Below are positions 9,016 through 16,233 of a DNA stretch of 36,434 bases, piece by piece. How positions within the stretch are numbered: the stretch's first letter is position 1; every line of letters starts with the position of its first letter. Under the pieces are notes generated by a model. It saw only the letters and a program-made list of their open reading frames with translations. It ran no database searches and was not told the DNA's origin. A program made the position numbers and the translations under genes. Source of the DNA: DATAQC01 sp046263055 (GTDB taxonomy: Bacteria; Actinomycetota; Acidimicrobiia; Acidimicrobiales; AC-14); the NCBI GenBank assembly GCA_046263055.1, contig JBHELO010000137.1, forward strand, positions 1-36,434. The letters run 5' to 3'.

Positions 9016-9792
9016 GTGGCCCTCTCCCGCCGCCGCTTCCTCCTCGCCGCCGGCTCGGCGGCCGCATTGGCCGCCTGTGCCCGCACCGGCCGCCACACCG
9101 CCTCGCCGCCATCCGCCTCCGCCGGCGGCCCGGCAGCAGCCGGGCCGGTCCCCACGTCCACCCCGCCGGCCACGGTGCCCGTTGCCCGTGGCCCCGCCCG
9201 CTTCGTGCACTCCGGCCCCACCACCGGCGGCCAGATGGCGCTCACCTTCCACGGCTCGGGCGACGTGGGGGTGGTCACCGCCCTGCTCGACGTGGCCCGA
9301 CGGGTGCGGGCGCCCATCACCGTGTTCGCGGTGGGCCAGTGGCTGGAGGCGAACCCGGCCATGGCCGACCGCCTGCGGGCCGACGGCCACGAGCTGGCCA
9401 ACCACACCTACACCCACCCGGCGCTGGCCAGCGTGGACCGGGCCGGGGTTGCGTCGGAGATCACCCGGTGCCGCGACGTCCTGGCCCGGCTGTCGGGATC
9501 AGGGGGGCGGTGGTTCCGGCCGTCGGGCGTGGACGTGCCCACCTCGCTGATGCTGGAGGAGGCGGGGTCGGCCGGTTACGGCACTGTCGTGGGCTACGAC
9601 ATCGACCCCCTCGACTACACCGACCCCGGTGCCGCCGCCGTGCTCAGCCGCACCCGGGCCAAGCTCCATGCCGGCGCCATCGTCAGCCTCCACACCGGCC
9701 ACCAGGGCACGGTGGACGCCTTCGAGCCCGTGGTGGCCGCCGTCCGGGCCGCCGGCCTGGAGCCGGTCGTGGTCTCGGAGCTCCTCAAGTAG
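9016..9792 (+). CDS. Polysaccharide deacetylase-family lipoprotein (variant motif 1)
   Basis: A 258-residue exported NodB-fold protein. The GTG start gives SRRRFLLAAG followed by LAAC, that is a twin-arginine-like signal with a lipobox and C21 as lipidation site. After a Pro/Ala/Thr linker the deacetylase fold begins near residue 73. Motif 2 is intact (H130 and H134 in NHTYTH), as are an RPSG motif and a late SLHTGHQG motif. Motif 1, normally TFDDG with the catalytic base and a metal-binding Asp, reads TFHGSGD, so both classical Asp positions differ and D83 sits four residues later. It may use altered chemistry or be non-catalytic. Likely substrates in the family are peptidoglycan or other N-acetylated glycans. 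The 44 bases before it show no clear promoter, so it may be co-transcribed with aconitase. Confidence 0.88.
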   Translation: MALSRRRFLLAAGSAAALAACARTGRHTASPPSASAGGPAAAGPVPTSTPPATVPVARGPARFVHSGPTTGGQMALTFHGSGDVGVVTALLDVARRVRAPITVFAVGQWLEANPAMADRLRADGHELANHTYTHPALASVDRAGVASEITRCRDVLARLSGSGGRWFRPSGVDVPTSLMLEEAGSAGYGTVVGYDIDPLDYTDPGAAAVLSRTRAKLHAGAIVSLHTGHQGTVDAFEPVVAAVRAAGLEPVVVSELLK

Positions 9793-9839
9793 CGGAAGCT
9801 CGGATGGCTCCCCGCCGGTCCTGACCGGGCCACCGGGTC

Positions 9840-9845
9840 CATACT
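9840..9845 (+). promoter_or_regulatory. -10 box for leaderless ccdA transcript
   Basis: CATACT ends six bases before the GTG at 9852, the distance at which transcription would begin on the start codon. No ribosome site precedes the gene, in keeping with a leaderless mRNA. No convincing -35 box is visible. Confidence 0.5.
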
Positions 9846-9851
9846 CGTCCC

Positions 9852-10604
9852 GTGTCCGACAACGTCACCTACGTGGCCGCCTTTGCCGGCGGGCTGGTGT
9901 CGTTCCTGTCGCCCTGCGTCCTGCCCATCGTCCCCGGCTACCTGTCGATGGTGACGGGCCTGGACGTGGCCGAGTTGCGCGACGAGCCCGGCCGCCACTT
10001 CTCCCGCATCGCCCGGGACACCGCACTGTTCATCGGCGGGTTCGCGGCGGTGTTCATCCTCCTGGGGCTGTCGGCCACCACCGTCGGGCGGACCGTGTTC
10101 CGCAACCACGTCCTCCTGACCCGGGTGTCGGGCGGGGTGGTGCTGGCCATGGCCCTGTTCCTGGCCGGGTCACTGGTGCTGCGGGCGCCGTGGCTGTACA
10201 CCGAGAAGCGCTTCCACCCCAACCCGTCGCGCTTCGGGCCGCTGGCCGCCCCGGTGGCCGGGGTGGCGTTCGGCTTCGGGTGGACGCCCTGCTTCGGGCC
10301 GGTACTGGCCTCGGTGCTGGCGGTGGCGGGCGCCGAGGGCCGGGCCTGGCGGGGCGGGCTACTCCTGGCCGTCTACTCGGCCGGCCTCGGCGTCCCCTTC
10401 CTGGCCACCGGCCTGGCCTTCGGGCGGCTGGCGGGGGCGTTCCAGTGGGTGAAGCGGCACTTCACCGGGCTCACCATGGCCTCGGCCCTCTCCATGGCCT
10501 TCTTCGGGGTCCTGCTCACCCTCAACCGCCTGACCTGGGTCACGTCGGAGGTGCAGGGCGCCTTGCGCTCGGTCGGCCTGTCCCGCCTCGTCAACCTGGG
10601 CTAG
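9852..10604 (+). CDS. ccdA: Cytochrome c biogenesis protein CcdA (DsbD transmembrane family)
   Basis: A 250-residue membrane protein that passes electrons from cytosolic thioredoxin to extracytoplasmic thiol proteins, for cytochrome c maturation or disulfide reduction. The two family redox cysteines are present in canonical motifs: C22 in LSPCVLPIVPGY and C147 in WTPCFGPVLA. About six hydrophobic segments can be seen, as expected. The GTG start is chosen because the protein then begins just before helix 1 and a -10 box sits six bases upstream. No ResA-like thioredoxin or ResB/ResC gene lies beside it, so its partner is not shown here. It faces a minus-strand gene across a hairpin and a repeat array. 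Confidence 0.95.
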   Translation: MSDNVTYVAAFAGGLVSFLSPCVLPIVPGYLSMVTGLDVAELRDEPGRHFSRIARDTALFIGGFAAVFILLGLSATTVGRTVFRNHVLLTRVSGGVVLAMALFLAGSLVLRAPWLYTEKRFHPNPSRFGPLAAPVAGVAFGFGWTPCFGPVLASVLAVAGAEGRAWRGGLLLAVYSAGLGVPFLATGLAFGRLAGAFQWVKRHFTGLTMASALSMAFFGVLLTLNRLTWVTSEVQGALRSVGLSRLVNLG

Positions 10605-10620
10605 CGGGGGCCCTCGGCCA

Positions 10621-10637
10621 GCGTCGGCGCCCGACGC
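10621..10637 (+). terminator. Hairpin after ccdA
   Basis: A perfect 7-bp stem (GCGTCGG / CCGACGC) with a 3-base loop lies 16 bases after the ccdA stop. There is no T run, so it would be an atypical terminator. Confidence 0.4.
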
Positions 10638-10701
10638 GCCGACGCGCCCCCGACGTTCAGGAGCGCGTCATCCGCTGCAGTCGAACTGAAGGTGCGACCG
10701 G

Positions 10702-10773
10702 CCGCCTACCGGTGGCCGCCTACCGGTGGGCGACTACCGGTGGTCGACTACCGGTTTGGCCGCCTACCGGTGG
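10702..10773. repeat. Five-copy 14-bp tandem repeat with ACCGGT core
   Basis: The octamer CTACCGGT occurs at 10706, 10720, 10734, 10748 and 10764: three exact 14-base steps and one of 16. The flanks alternate between CCGC and CGA/TCGA before the core and mostly GG after it. Each core holds the palindrome ACCGGT. The array lies between convergent genes, and its last copy includes the stop codon (CTA on the plus strand) of the minus-strand gene. Confidence 0.85.
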
Positions 10774-11069
10774 TCGTCGACGGGGCCGAAGCCCTTGCCG
10801 AGCCGCTCGTCCTGCTTGCCGGCCGCCTTCATGGCCTCGGCCGAGGTGGCGCCGGTGGACTGCACGACCTTGCCGTCGTCGTTGGTGGTCACGGCCACGA
10901 CCGTCTCGTTGCCGGCACCGTCGAACACTGAGAACTCGGGGTGATCGGCGCCGTGCTGGGCCAGAGGGGCTCGTACGCCTTCGCCTTCCGGGGCCCGGTG
11001 GGTGTCGGTGTCACTCTGGCCCACCACCAGGTTGGGGTCTCGGAACTTCGGGTCCGCTTGCTCGCTCAC
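10764..11069 (-). CDS. Small hydrophilic protein of unknown function
   Basis: 101 residues, no membrane segment or Cys, acidic/polar. I do not recognise the family. The core (EFSVFDGAGNETVVAVTTNDDGKVVQSTGATSAEAMKAAGKQ) looks like a short beta-hairpin fold followed by a helix. Support for a real gene is good: the GTG start at 11069 follows AGGAGG with five bases between, and codon use matches its neighbours. The C-terminus ends inside the 14-bp repeat array. It is divergent from the penicillin-binding protein gene. Confidence 0.75.
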   Translation of the reverse strand: MSEQADPKFRDPNLVVGQSDTDTHRAPEGEGVRAPLAQHGADHPEFSVFDGAGNETVVAVTTNDDGKVVQSTGATSAEAMKAAGKQDERLGKGFGPVDDHR

Positions 11070-11169
11070 GTCGGCCTCCTAGTGTCGGTCAACATCTACC
11101 TACCCCGCCGTCCCTGGTCACAATCGGCCTGTCGGTAGCCGGGCCCGGCGCCCGAGCGCTCCAACCGGC

Positions 11170-11175
11170 CATACT
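11170..11175 (+). promoter_or_regulatory. Candidate -10 box for the penicillin-binding protein gene
   Basis: CATACT, the same hexamer used before ccdA, lies 62 bases before the ATG at 11238, so this transcript would have a leader of about 55 bases. No good -35 is seen. Confidence 0.35.
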
Positions 11176-11237
11176 GGAGGGGCTCGAGCGACCGGGCCGA
11201 ACAGCCGCCACCGCAAAAAGTGAGATGGTGTGACGAG

Positions 11238-13541
11238 ATGGCGCTGACCACCCGTCCGACCACACAACCACCCCCGTCTCGCCCGCCGGGCGGATGGGTC
11301 GTCACCGAGCGGGGCGCCCCCGGCTCCCTGTGGTGGACCACCATCGGCGTGGTCATCGTCGGGATGCTCATGCCGCTGCTGACCACCGGCGTGCTGGTGG
11401 AGACGCTCTACAATCCGCCCACCCGGGACCTGCCCACGCCCCGCCCCGGCATCGACTCGCAGATCACCCGGATCTACGACGGCGCCGGGAACCAGATCGG
11501 CACCCTGCACCGCTTCGACACCCACATCCCGATCACCCAGGCCGACGTCCCCCAGGTCCTCAAGGACGCCGTCGTCTCCATCGAGGACAAGCGCTTCTAC
11601 TCCCACAAGGGCATCGACCTCCAGTCCGTCGTCCGGGCCCTGTGGGCCGACCTCCAGGGCGGCAACTACCAGCAGGGCGGCTCCACCATCACCCAGCAGT
11701 ACGTGAAGCGGATCTACACCGGTCCCCAGAAGAGCCTCTCCCGCAAGATCCGCGAGGCGGTGCTGGCCGGGCGGGTGGACCACCAGCTCTCCAAGGACGT
11801 GATCATCTACCGCTACCTGTCCGACGTATACCTGGGCAGCGGCGCCTACGGCGTGGGGGCGGCGGCCGAGACCTACTTCCGCAAGCCCGTCAACCAGCTC
11901 ACGGTGTCGGAGGCGGCCACCCTGGCGGGGCTCATCCAGTCGCCCTCCAACGACGAGCCCCGATCCAACACCGGCGCCGCCGAGGCCCGGCGGGAGACCG
12001 TCCTCAAGGCCATGGTGGACCAGGGCCGCATCACCTCGGCCGACTACGACACCGCCCTCTCCCAGCGCCTGGTGCTGGCCGTCGACGACCCGAAGCCGTC
12101 CTTCGCCGCCACCCTCGTGTACCCGCCCGCGGAGGTGCAGTCCCAGTACCCGTACTTCGTCGACTACGTGCGCCGGTACCTGATCGCCAAGTACGGCGAG
12201 GACGCCGTCTACCAGGGCGGCCTCAAGGTGGAGACCACCATCGATTCCCGGTTGCAGGGGCTGGCCGAGGCGGCGGTCAACGGCACCCTGTCGGGGACGT
12301 CCCCGCCGCTCGACATGGCGCTGGTGTCGGTCGAGCCCTCCACCGGTCACGTCAAGGCCCTCGTCGGAGGCCGGGACTTCACCCAGTCCCAGGTCAACCT
12401 CGCCCTCGGGAACTGCACCGGCGCGCCCAAGCCCGATCCCGGCGGGCCCATCTGCATCGACGGCGGCGGGTCGGGGCGCCAGCCCGGCTCGTCGTTCAAG
12501 GCCTTCACCCTGGCCAAGGCGTTCGAGGAGGGCATCACCCCCAACAAGGTTTACAACGCACCGGCCAGCTACACCATCCCGCACTGCGTGAGCTCGGGGC
12601 CCAACAGCGGGTGCACGATCCACAACGCCGAGCCCGCCGGCTTCGGGGCCCTGTCGGTACGGGAGGCGGCGGCCGAGTCGGTCAACACCGTCTTCGCCCA
12701 GCTCATCCTGGACGTGGGCGTGAAGGACACCGCCGAGATGGCCCACCGCCTGGGCATCACCATGGTCCGCCCCGACGGCAAGACCCCGTCGGGCCAGCCC
12801 TTCGGGCCCAGCCTCACCCTGGGCGCGGCCGAGGTCTCCCCGCTCGACATGGCCGGCGCCTACAGCGTCTTCGCCAACCGGGGCCAGCAGGTCCCCCCGA
12901 CCCCGGTCACCAAGGTCACCGACCCCAAGGGGAAGGTCCTCGAGGACAACACCGCCCGCAAGGGTCGTCGGGTCATCCCCGAGGCGGTGGCCGACACCGT
13001 GAACGACGTGCTCAAGGGCGTGATCGCCCACGGCACCGGCTACCCCAACGCCGACCTCGGCCGGCCGCTGGGGAGCGCCGGCAAGACGGGGACGGGCGAG
13101 GACTACCACGACGCCTGGTTCGTGGGTTACACGCAGCAGCTGTCCACCGCCGTATGGATGGGGTACTCCAGCGGGCAAAAGCCGCTCGTCAACATCAAGG
13201 GCGTGGACAAGGTGTACGGGGGGACGCTGCCGGCCATGACGTGGAAGGCCTTCATGGCCCCCGCCCTGGGCAGCGCGCCCGACATCCCCTTCGTGGCGCC
13301 CGGTGCTCTGCCCAACGCCCCGGCGCCCCCGACGACGGTGCCGTCCTTCGGGACCCAGCCGCCCGGGACGGTGGTGGCCGGCCCGACCGACACCGCCCTT
13401 CCCGGTGACGAGTCGTCAACCATCCCGCCGCCGCTGAGCGTGCCGCCCTACACCACGCCGGCCAGCACCGTCCCTCCCACCACGCCCCGCACCACGGTGC
13501 CGTTCACGCAGCCCCACACGACCACCACACTCTTCCCGTGA
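11238..13541 (+). CDS. Bifunctional penicillin-binding protein (transglycosylase/transpeptidase, class A)
   Basis: A cell-wall synthase that polymerises lipid II and cross-links peptides outside the membrane. An N-terminal membrane anchor (about residues 30-55) is followed by a GT51 transglycosylase domain with the catalytic E116 in SIEDKRFYSHKG, then GGSTITQQ and the RKIREA motif. The transpeptidase has all three motifs: S418-x-x-K421 (SSFK), S481-V-N and K616-T-G. A ~60-residue Pro/Thr/Ser tail closes the protein; no PASTA repeats are seen. I prefer the ATG at 11238; a GTG 18 bases upstream is in frame. The stop overlaps the start of the next gene (GTGA), so the two are translationally coupled. 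Confidence 0.96.
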   Translation: MALTTRPTTQPPPSRPPGGWVVTERGAPGSLWWTTIGVVIVGMLMPLLTTGVLVETLYNPPTRDLPTPRPGIDSQITRIYDGAGNQIGTLHRFDTHIPITQADVPQVLKDAVVSIEDKRFYSHKGIDLQSVVRALWADLQGGNYQQGGSTITQQYVKRIYTGPQKSLSRKIREAVLAGRVDHQLSKDVIIYRYLSDVYLGSGAYGVGAAAETYFRKPVNQLTVSEAATLAGLIQSPSNDEPRSNTGAAEARRETVLKAMVDQGRITSADYDTALSQRLVLAVDDPKPSFAATLVYPPAEVQSQYPYFVDYVRRYLIAKYGEDAVYQGGLKVETTIDSRLQGLAEAAVNGTLSGTSPPLDMALVSVEPSTGHVKALVGGRDFTQSQVNLALGNCTGAPKPDPGGPICIDGGGSGRQPGSSFKAFTLAKAFEEGITPNKVYNAPASYTIPHCVSSGPNSGCTIHNAEPAGFGALSVREAAAESVNTVFAQLILDVGVKDTAEMAHRLGITMVRPDGKTPSGQPFGPSLTLGAAEVSPLDMAGAYSVFANRGQQVPPTPVTKVTDPKGKVLEDNTARKGRRVIPEAVADTVNDVLKGVIAHGTGYPNADLGRPLGSAGKTGTGEDYHDAWFVGYTQQLSTAVWMGYSSGQKPLVNIKGVDKVYGGTLPAMTWKAFMAPALGSAPDIPFVAPGALPNAPAPPTTVPSFGTQPPGTVVAGPTDTALPGDESSTIPPPLSVPPYTTPASTVPPTTPRTTVPFTQPHTTTTLFP

Positions 13542-13819
13542 TCGCCCTCCTCATCATCCTGGTCGTGGCCGCCATCGGCGGTGTGGGTGCCTACGTCGCC
13601 ATGCAGTACTCCACGCCGTCCTCGGGCACGCCCTACACGTCGGGGGGCGGGGCCACCACCCGCTTCGGTAACTGGGAGAGCCGGCGGGGCGGCGCCCTCA
13701 GCGAGCGCATTGCCGACGCCCCCTCGGGCTGCCTGGTGGCGGTCATCGCCGCGGTGGCGGTCTGGATCGCCCTGTGGGCGGTGGTCCTGGTGCTCGGCCT
13801 GCGGGTCTTGACCGCCTGA
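13538..13819 (+). CDS. Small two-helix membrane protein coupled to the PBP gene
   Basis: 93 residues with one hydrophobic segment at the very N-terminus (IALLIILVVAAIGGVGAYVAM) and one near the C-terminus (CLVAVIAAVAVWIALWAVVLVLG), joined by a ~45-residue Gly/Ser/Thr/Arg loop. Family not recognised. Its GTG start overlaps the stop of the penicillin-binding protein by four bases, which suggests a partner or accessory role in wall synthesis; this is inference from position only. Confidence 0.75.
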   Translation: MIALLIILVVAAIGGVGAYVAMQYSTPSSGTPYTSGGGATTRFGNWESRRGGALSERIADAPSGCLVAVIAAVAVWIALWAVVLVLGLRVLTA

Positions 13820-13937
13820 CCGCCTGACCGCCTGAACGCTCGAGCCCCAGCTGGCGCGCCGACTGGTCCGGGGCGGGGCCGGGCCTGTGCGAAGGTGCGG
13901 GCGGCCTGGGCTGACGGCCCGCTGGGCGGGACGGGCC

Positions 13938-14309
13938 TCAGTCCCGGTCGGTGGGCTCCCGGGCGTCGGCGGGGCGCAGGATGAGGTCGATGGCCGACCA
14001 GACGGTGCGGGCCAAGGGGTAGAAGGCGATGGGGGCCACCACCGCCACCACCAGGCCTACGGCCATGATGGGCAGAATGCTGGCATCGGGGTTGCGGGCC
14101 AGGAACACGATGGTGGGGATGATCCCGGCCACGAGGAGCAGCCCCTCGGTCACGGCCAGGTTGACGAGGTAGGCACCGAGGAAGAAGCCCTCCTCGCGCT
14201 CGAACCGGTAGCCGCAGCCGGGGCAGCGGTCGCGCATGCGGAACCACCCCTCGTAGAGGCCACCGCTCCCGCACACGGGGCACCGCTTGGCCAGGCCGCG
14301 CGCCAGCAT
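13938..14309 (-). CDS. DUF983-like zinc-ribbon membrane protein
   Basis: 123 residues. An N-terminal zinc ribbon with two CxxC knuckles (RCPVCGSGGLYEGWFRMRDRCPGCGYRFEREEG) is followed by a GAYLVNLAV segment and two to three hydrophobic helices, which is the DUF983 layout. The biochemical function of DUF983 is not known to me. I start at the ATG at 14309 because upstream in-frame sequence is a Ser/Arg-rich run that overlaps the gene before it and looks non-coding. It lies 61 bases after that gene on the same strand and may share its transcript. Confidence 0.8.
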   Translation of the reverse strand: MLARGLAKRCPVCGSGGLYEGWFRMRDRCPGCGYRFEREEGFFLGAYLVNLAVTEGLLLVAGIIPTIVFLARNPDASILPIMAVGLVVAVVAPIAFYPLARTVWSAIDLILRPADAREPTDRD

Positions 14310-14370
14310 GCGGGCGGGTGAAGCCGGGCGGGCGGGCCCGCCTCCGGCGACGGTCAGGCTCCCCCGACCC

Positions 14371-14772
14371 TCAGCGGAAGAGGAGCTCCCGGGGCCGGAC
14401 CGGCTCGACGACGACGAGGTCGTCGAGGGGGAGCGGCAGGGCGGCCGCCCCGGCACCGGAGAGCGGCCGGGGCCGGCGGGGCTCCCGAGGCGAGGACGAG
14501 CCGCCCCAGCCCCGGTAGACCAACAGCCCGTGCACCGGGTTGGGAACCACGTCGAGGGCGGCGCCGACCGCCGGGTGGGCCCGGAAGCGGTCCCACGTCT
14601 CCTCGTCGGCGAACGACAGCTCGAGCACGACGCCCCAGCGCAGATGGTGGAGGTTCCAGTCGAGCGCTCCGGCCAGGACCGCCGTCTCGATCAGGACGTC
14701 GATGTGCGCCTCGGCCCACAGGCTGGCCGGGTAGCCGCCGTCAAGCACCTCGATGGACATGTCGTAGGCCAC
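14371..14772 (-). CDS. Conserved-looking protein of unknown function
   Basis: 133 residues. The first ~95 look like a compact alpha/beta fold (MSIEVLDGGYPASLWAEAHIDVLIETAVLAGA... WGVVLELSFADEETWDRFRAHPAV), somewhat like ferredoxin-fold dimeric barrels, but I do not assign a family. The last ~40 are Pro/Arg/Leu-rich. The GTG at 14772 sits six bases after a TACCCT box, so a leaderless start is likely; the ATG four codons later is the alternative. Confidence 0.75.
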   Translation of the reverse strand: MAYDMSIEVLDGGYPASLWAEAHIDVLIETAVLAGALDWNLHHLRWGVVLELSFADEETWDRFRAHPAVGAALDVVPNPVHGLLVYRGWGGSSSPREPRRPRPLSGAGAAALPLPLDDLVVVEPVRPRELLFR

Positions 14773-14778
14773 GCCGAC

Positions 14779-14784
14779 AGGGTA
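14779..14784 (-). promoter_or_regulatory. -10 box for a leaderless transcript
   Basis: TACCCT on the minus strand, six bases before the GTG at 14772. The spacing matches the other leaderless candidates in the window. Confidence 0.5.
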
Positions 14785-14900
14785 CGCCCTGGCGGCCGCC
14801 CGGTCACCATCTGAGGCCGCGCGCTTGACCGGCGGCTGTCGGGGTACGTACCACGCCGACCGCCGGCGTCCCCGCCGGTAGCCCGGACAAAGGAGGGCCC

Positions 14901-14990
14901 GTGGGGCTCGTGATCCTGTTGATCATCATCTTTCTGATCGCACTGGTGGCCGGCGTGGGCTGGCGGATGGGCAACCGCCGCCGCCTCTGA
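14901..14990 (+). CDS. 29-residue membrane microprotein
   Basis: A very short gene that ordinary gene calling would miss. AAAGGAGGG at 14889-14897, one of the strongest ribosome sites in the window, is followed three bases later by GTG. The product is one hydrophobic helix (VILLIIIFLIALVAGVGW) with a basic end (RMGNRRRL), so a single-pass protein with the C-terminus probably in the cytosol. No family recognised. It stands alone between two minus-strand genes. Confidence 0.65.
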   Translation: MGLVILLIIIFLIALVAGVGWRMGNRRRL

Positions 14991-15020
14991 CCCGAGGGGC
15001 CGACAGGCCGCCCCTTTCCC

Positions 15021-16178
15021 TTACGACCCCGGGACCGACGCCGGACCCGGGGGACTGTCGACGAGCACCAGGCGGCCCATCCCGTCGGCTGCCACCGCCG
15101 CCTGCCCGGCCACGATGCGACCCATGGCCGATCCCACCAACCCGGCGCGCCAGCCCCGCTCCAACGAGGCGCCCGGCACCCGGCGGAGGAATCCCTCCAC
15201 GTCGGCCCGGGTGGCGAGGAGCGCGGCGTCAATCCCGAGGTCCCGGGACTGCTGGCTCACCCAGGCGGTGAGCAGGGTGGCGAGGGGCTGGAGGTGGCCG
15301 GGCAGGTCGTGGTCGGGAGGGAGGCGCAGGTCGGTGGCGGGGAGGTCGACCCCCCGGGCCACCGCCGCCAGAACCTCCTGCACGGCCGGCGCCGGCGTGC
15401 GCCGCCAGTCCACCAACCGGGACCGCGGGAGGTCACGGGCCGAGTGGGGTGGCCGCTCGGCCAGCAGCAACACCGCCTCGTCGCCCAGCACCCGGCGGGC
15501 GGGGCGGTCGGTGGCCATGGCCGTGGCCTCCCGCCAGGCCGCCACCTCCTGAGCCACGCCCCGAGCCCGGCCCCGGAGCTGGCGCGCTCCCTTCAGGCGC
15601 CACCAGGCGGTGGACACGTCCACCTCCCGCACCCGGCGGTGGCGCTCGCTCTCCTGGTAGGCCCACTCCCGGCGACCGGCGGCCGCCAGCCGCTCGTCCA
15701 TCACCGACCGCAGCGGGAGCAGGTGGGCGACGTCACCCGCCGCGTAGGCGACCTGCTCGTCGGTGAGCGGGCGGGAGAACCAGTCGGTCATGCGGGCGGC
15801 CTTCTCCAGGCGGGCGCCGAGTAGCTCGCGGACCAGCTTCACCAGCGATGGCGACCCCAGGCCGAGGAAGCCGGCGGCGATCTGGGTGTCGAGCATGCGC
15901 CTCGGGATGGTGCCGGTGGCGCGGTGGAGCACCTGGAGGTCCTGGCCGCCGGCGTGGGCCACCAGCAGGCCCGGGCCGTCGAGCACCGCGGCCAAGGCCC
16001 GGACGTCGACGGTCGTGGCGTCGACCACCGCCACCCGGTCGGGCGTGGCCAGCTGCAACACCGCCAGGCGCGGGAAGTACGTGCTCTCGCCGTGGAACTC
16101 CACGTCGAGGGCGTAGGCATCGACCTCCGCCAGCTCGGCGACCAGGGACGAGAACGCGGCGTCGTCGGCCACCAGCAT
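15021..16178 (-). CDS. rnd: Ribonuclease D (DEDDy 3'-5' exoribonuclease with HRDC domain)
   Basis: It trims 3' ends of tRNA and other stable RNAs. The DEDDy exonuclease residues are all visible: D25 and E27 in LDVEFHGE, D80 in AHAGGQDL, and Y145/D149 in YAAGDVAHL. An HRDC-like helical domain follows (about 205-285: RRVLGDEAVLLLAERPPHSARDL) and a less conserved C-terminal helical region. 385 residues is normal for the family. The ATG at 16178 is chosen because a TAGACA box ends six bases before it; a GTG one codon upstream is also possible. It is divergent from the ABC transporter operon. Confidence 0.95.
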   Translation of the reverse strand: MLVADDAAFSSLVAELAEVDAYALDVEFHGESTYFPRLAVLQLATPDRVAVVDATTVDVRALAAVLDGPGLLVAHAGGQDLQVLHRATGTIPRRMLDTQIAAGFLGLGSPSLVKLVRELLGARLEKAARMTDWFSRPLTDEQVAYAAGDVAHLLPLRSVMDERLAAAGRREWAYQESERHRRVREVDVSTAWWRLKGARQLRGRARGVAQEVAAWREATAMATDRPARRVLGDEAVLLLAERPPHSARDLPRSRLVDWRRTPAPAVQEVLAAVARGVDLPATDLRLPPDHDLPGHLQPLATLLTAWVSQQSRDLGIDAALLATRADVEGFLRRVPGASLERGWRAGLVGSAMGRIVAGQAAVAADGMGRLVLVDSPPGPASVPGS

Positions 16179-16184
16179 CACCCA

Positions 16185-16190
16185 TGTCTA
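16185..16190 (-). promoter_or_regulatory. -10 box for leaderless rnd transcript
   Basis: TAGACA on the minus strand ends six bases before the RNase D ATG. Confidence 0.45.
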
Positions 16191-16220
16191 TCGGCCCGGG
16201 GGCGCGGTGGCCCGGCGGGC

Positions 16221-16226
16221 GATACT
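16221..16226 (+). promoter_or_regulatory. -10 box for the ABC transporter operon
   Basis: GATACT ends seven bases before the ATG at 16234, predicting a leaderless transcript for the first permease gene. It is back-to-back with the rnd promoter. Confidence 0.5.
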
Positions 16227-16233
16227 GGTGGCG

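Noticed and set aside
10702..10773. CRISPR-like array
   Set aside because: Units are 14 bases with almost no spacer and no cas genes nearby; it is a simple tandem repeat.
13809..13836. Triple ACCGCCTG repeat after the small membrane protein
   Set aside because: Three short copies around a stop codon; too short and simple to support a function.
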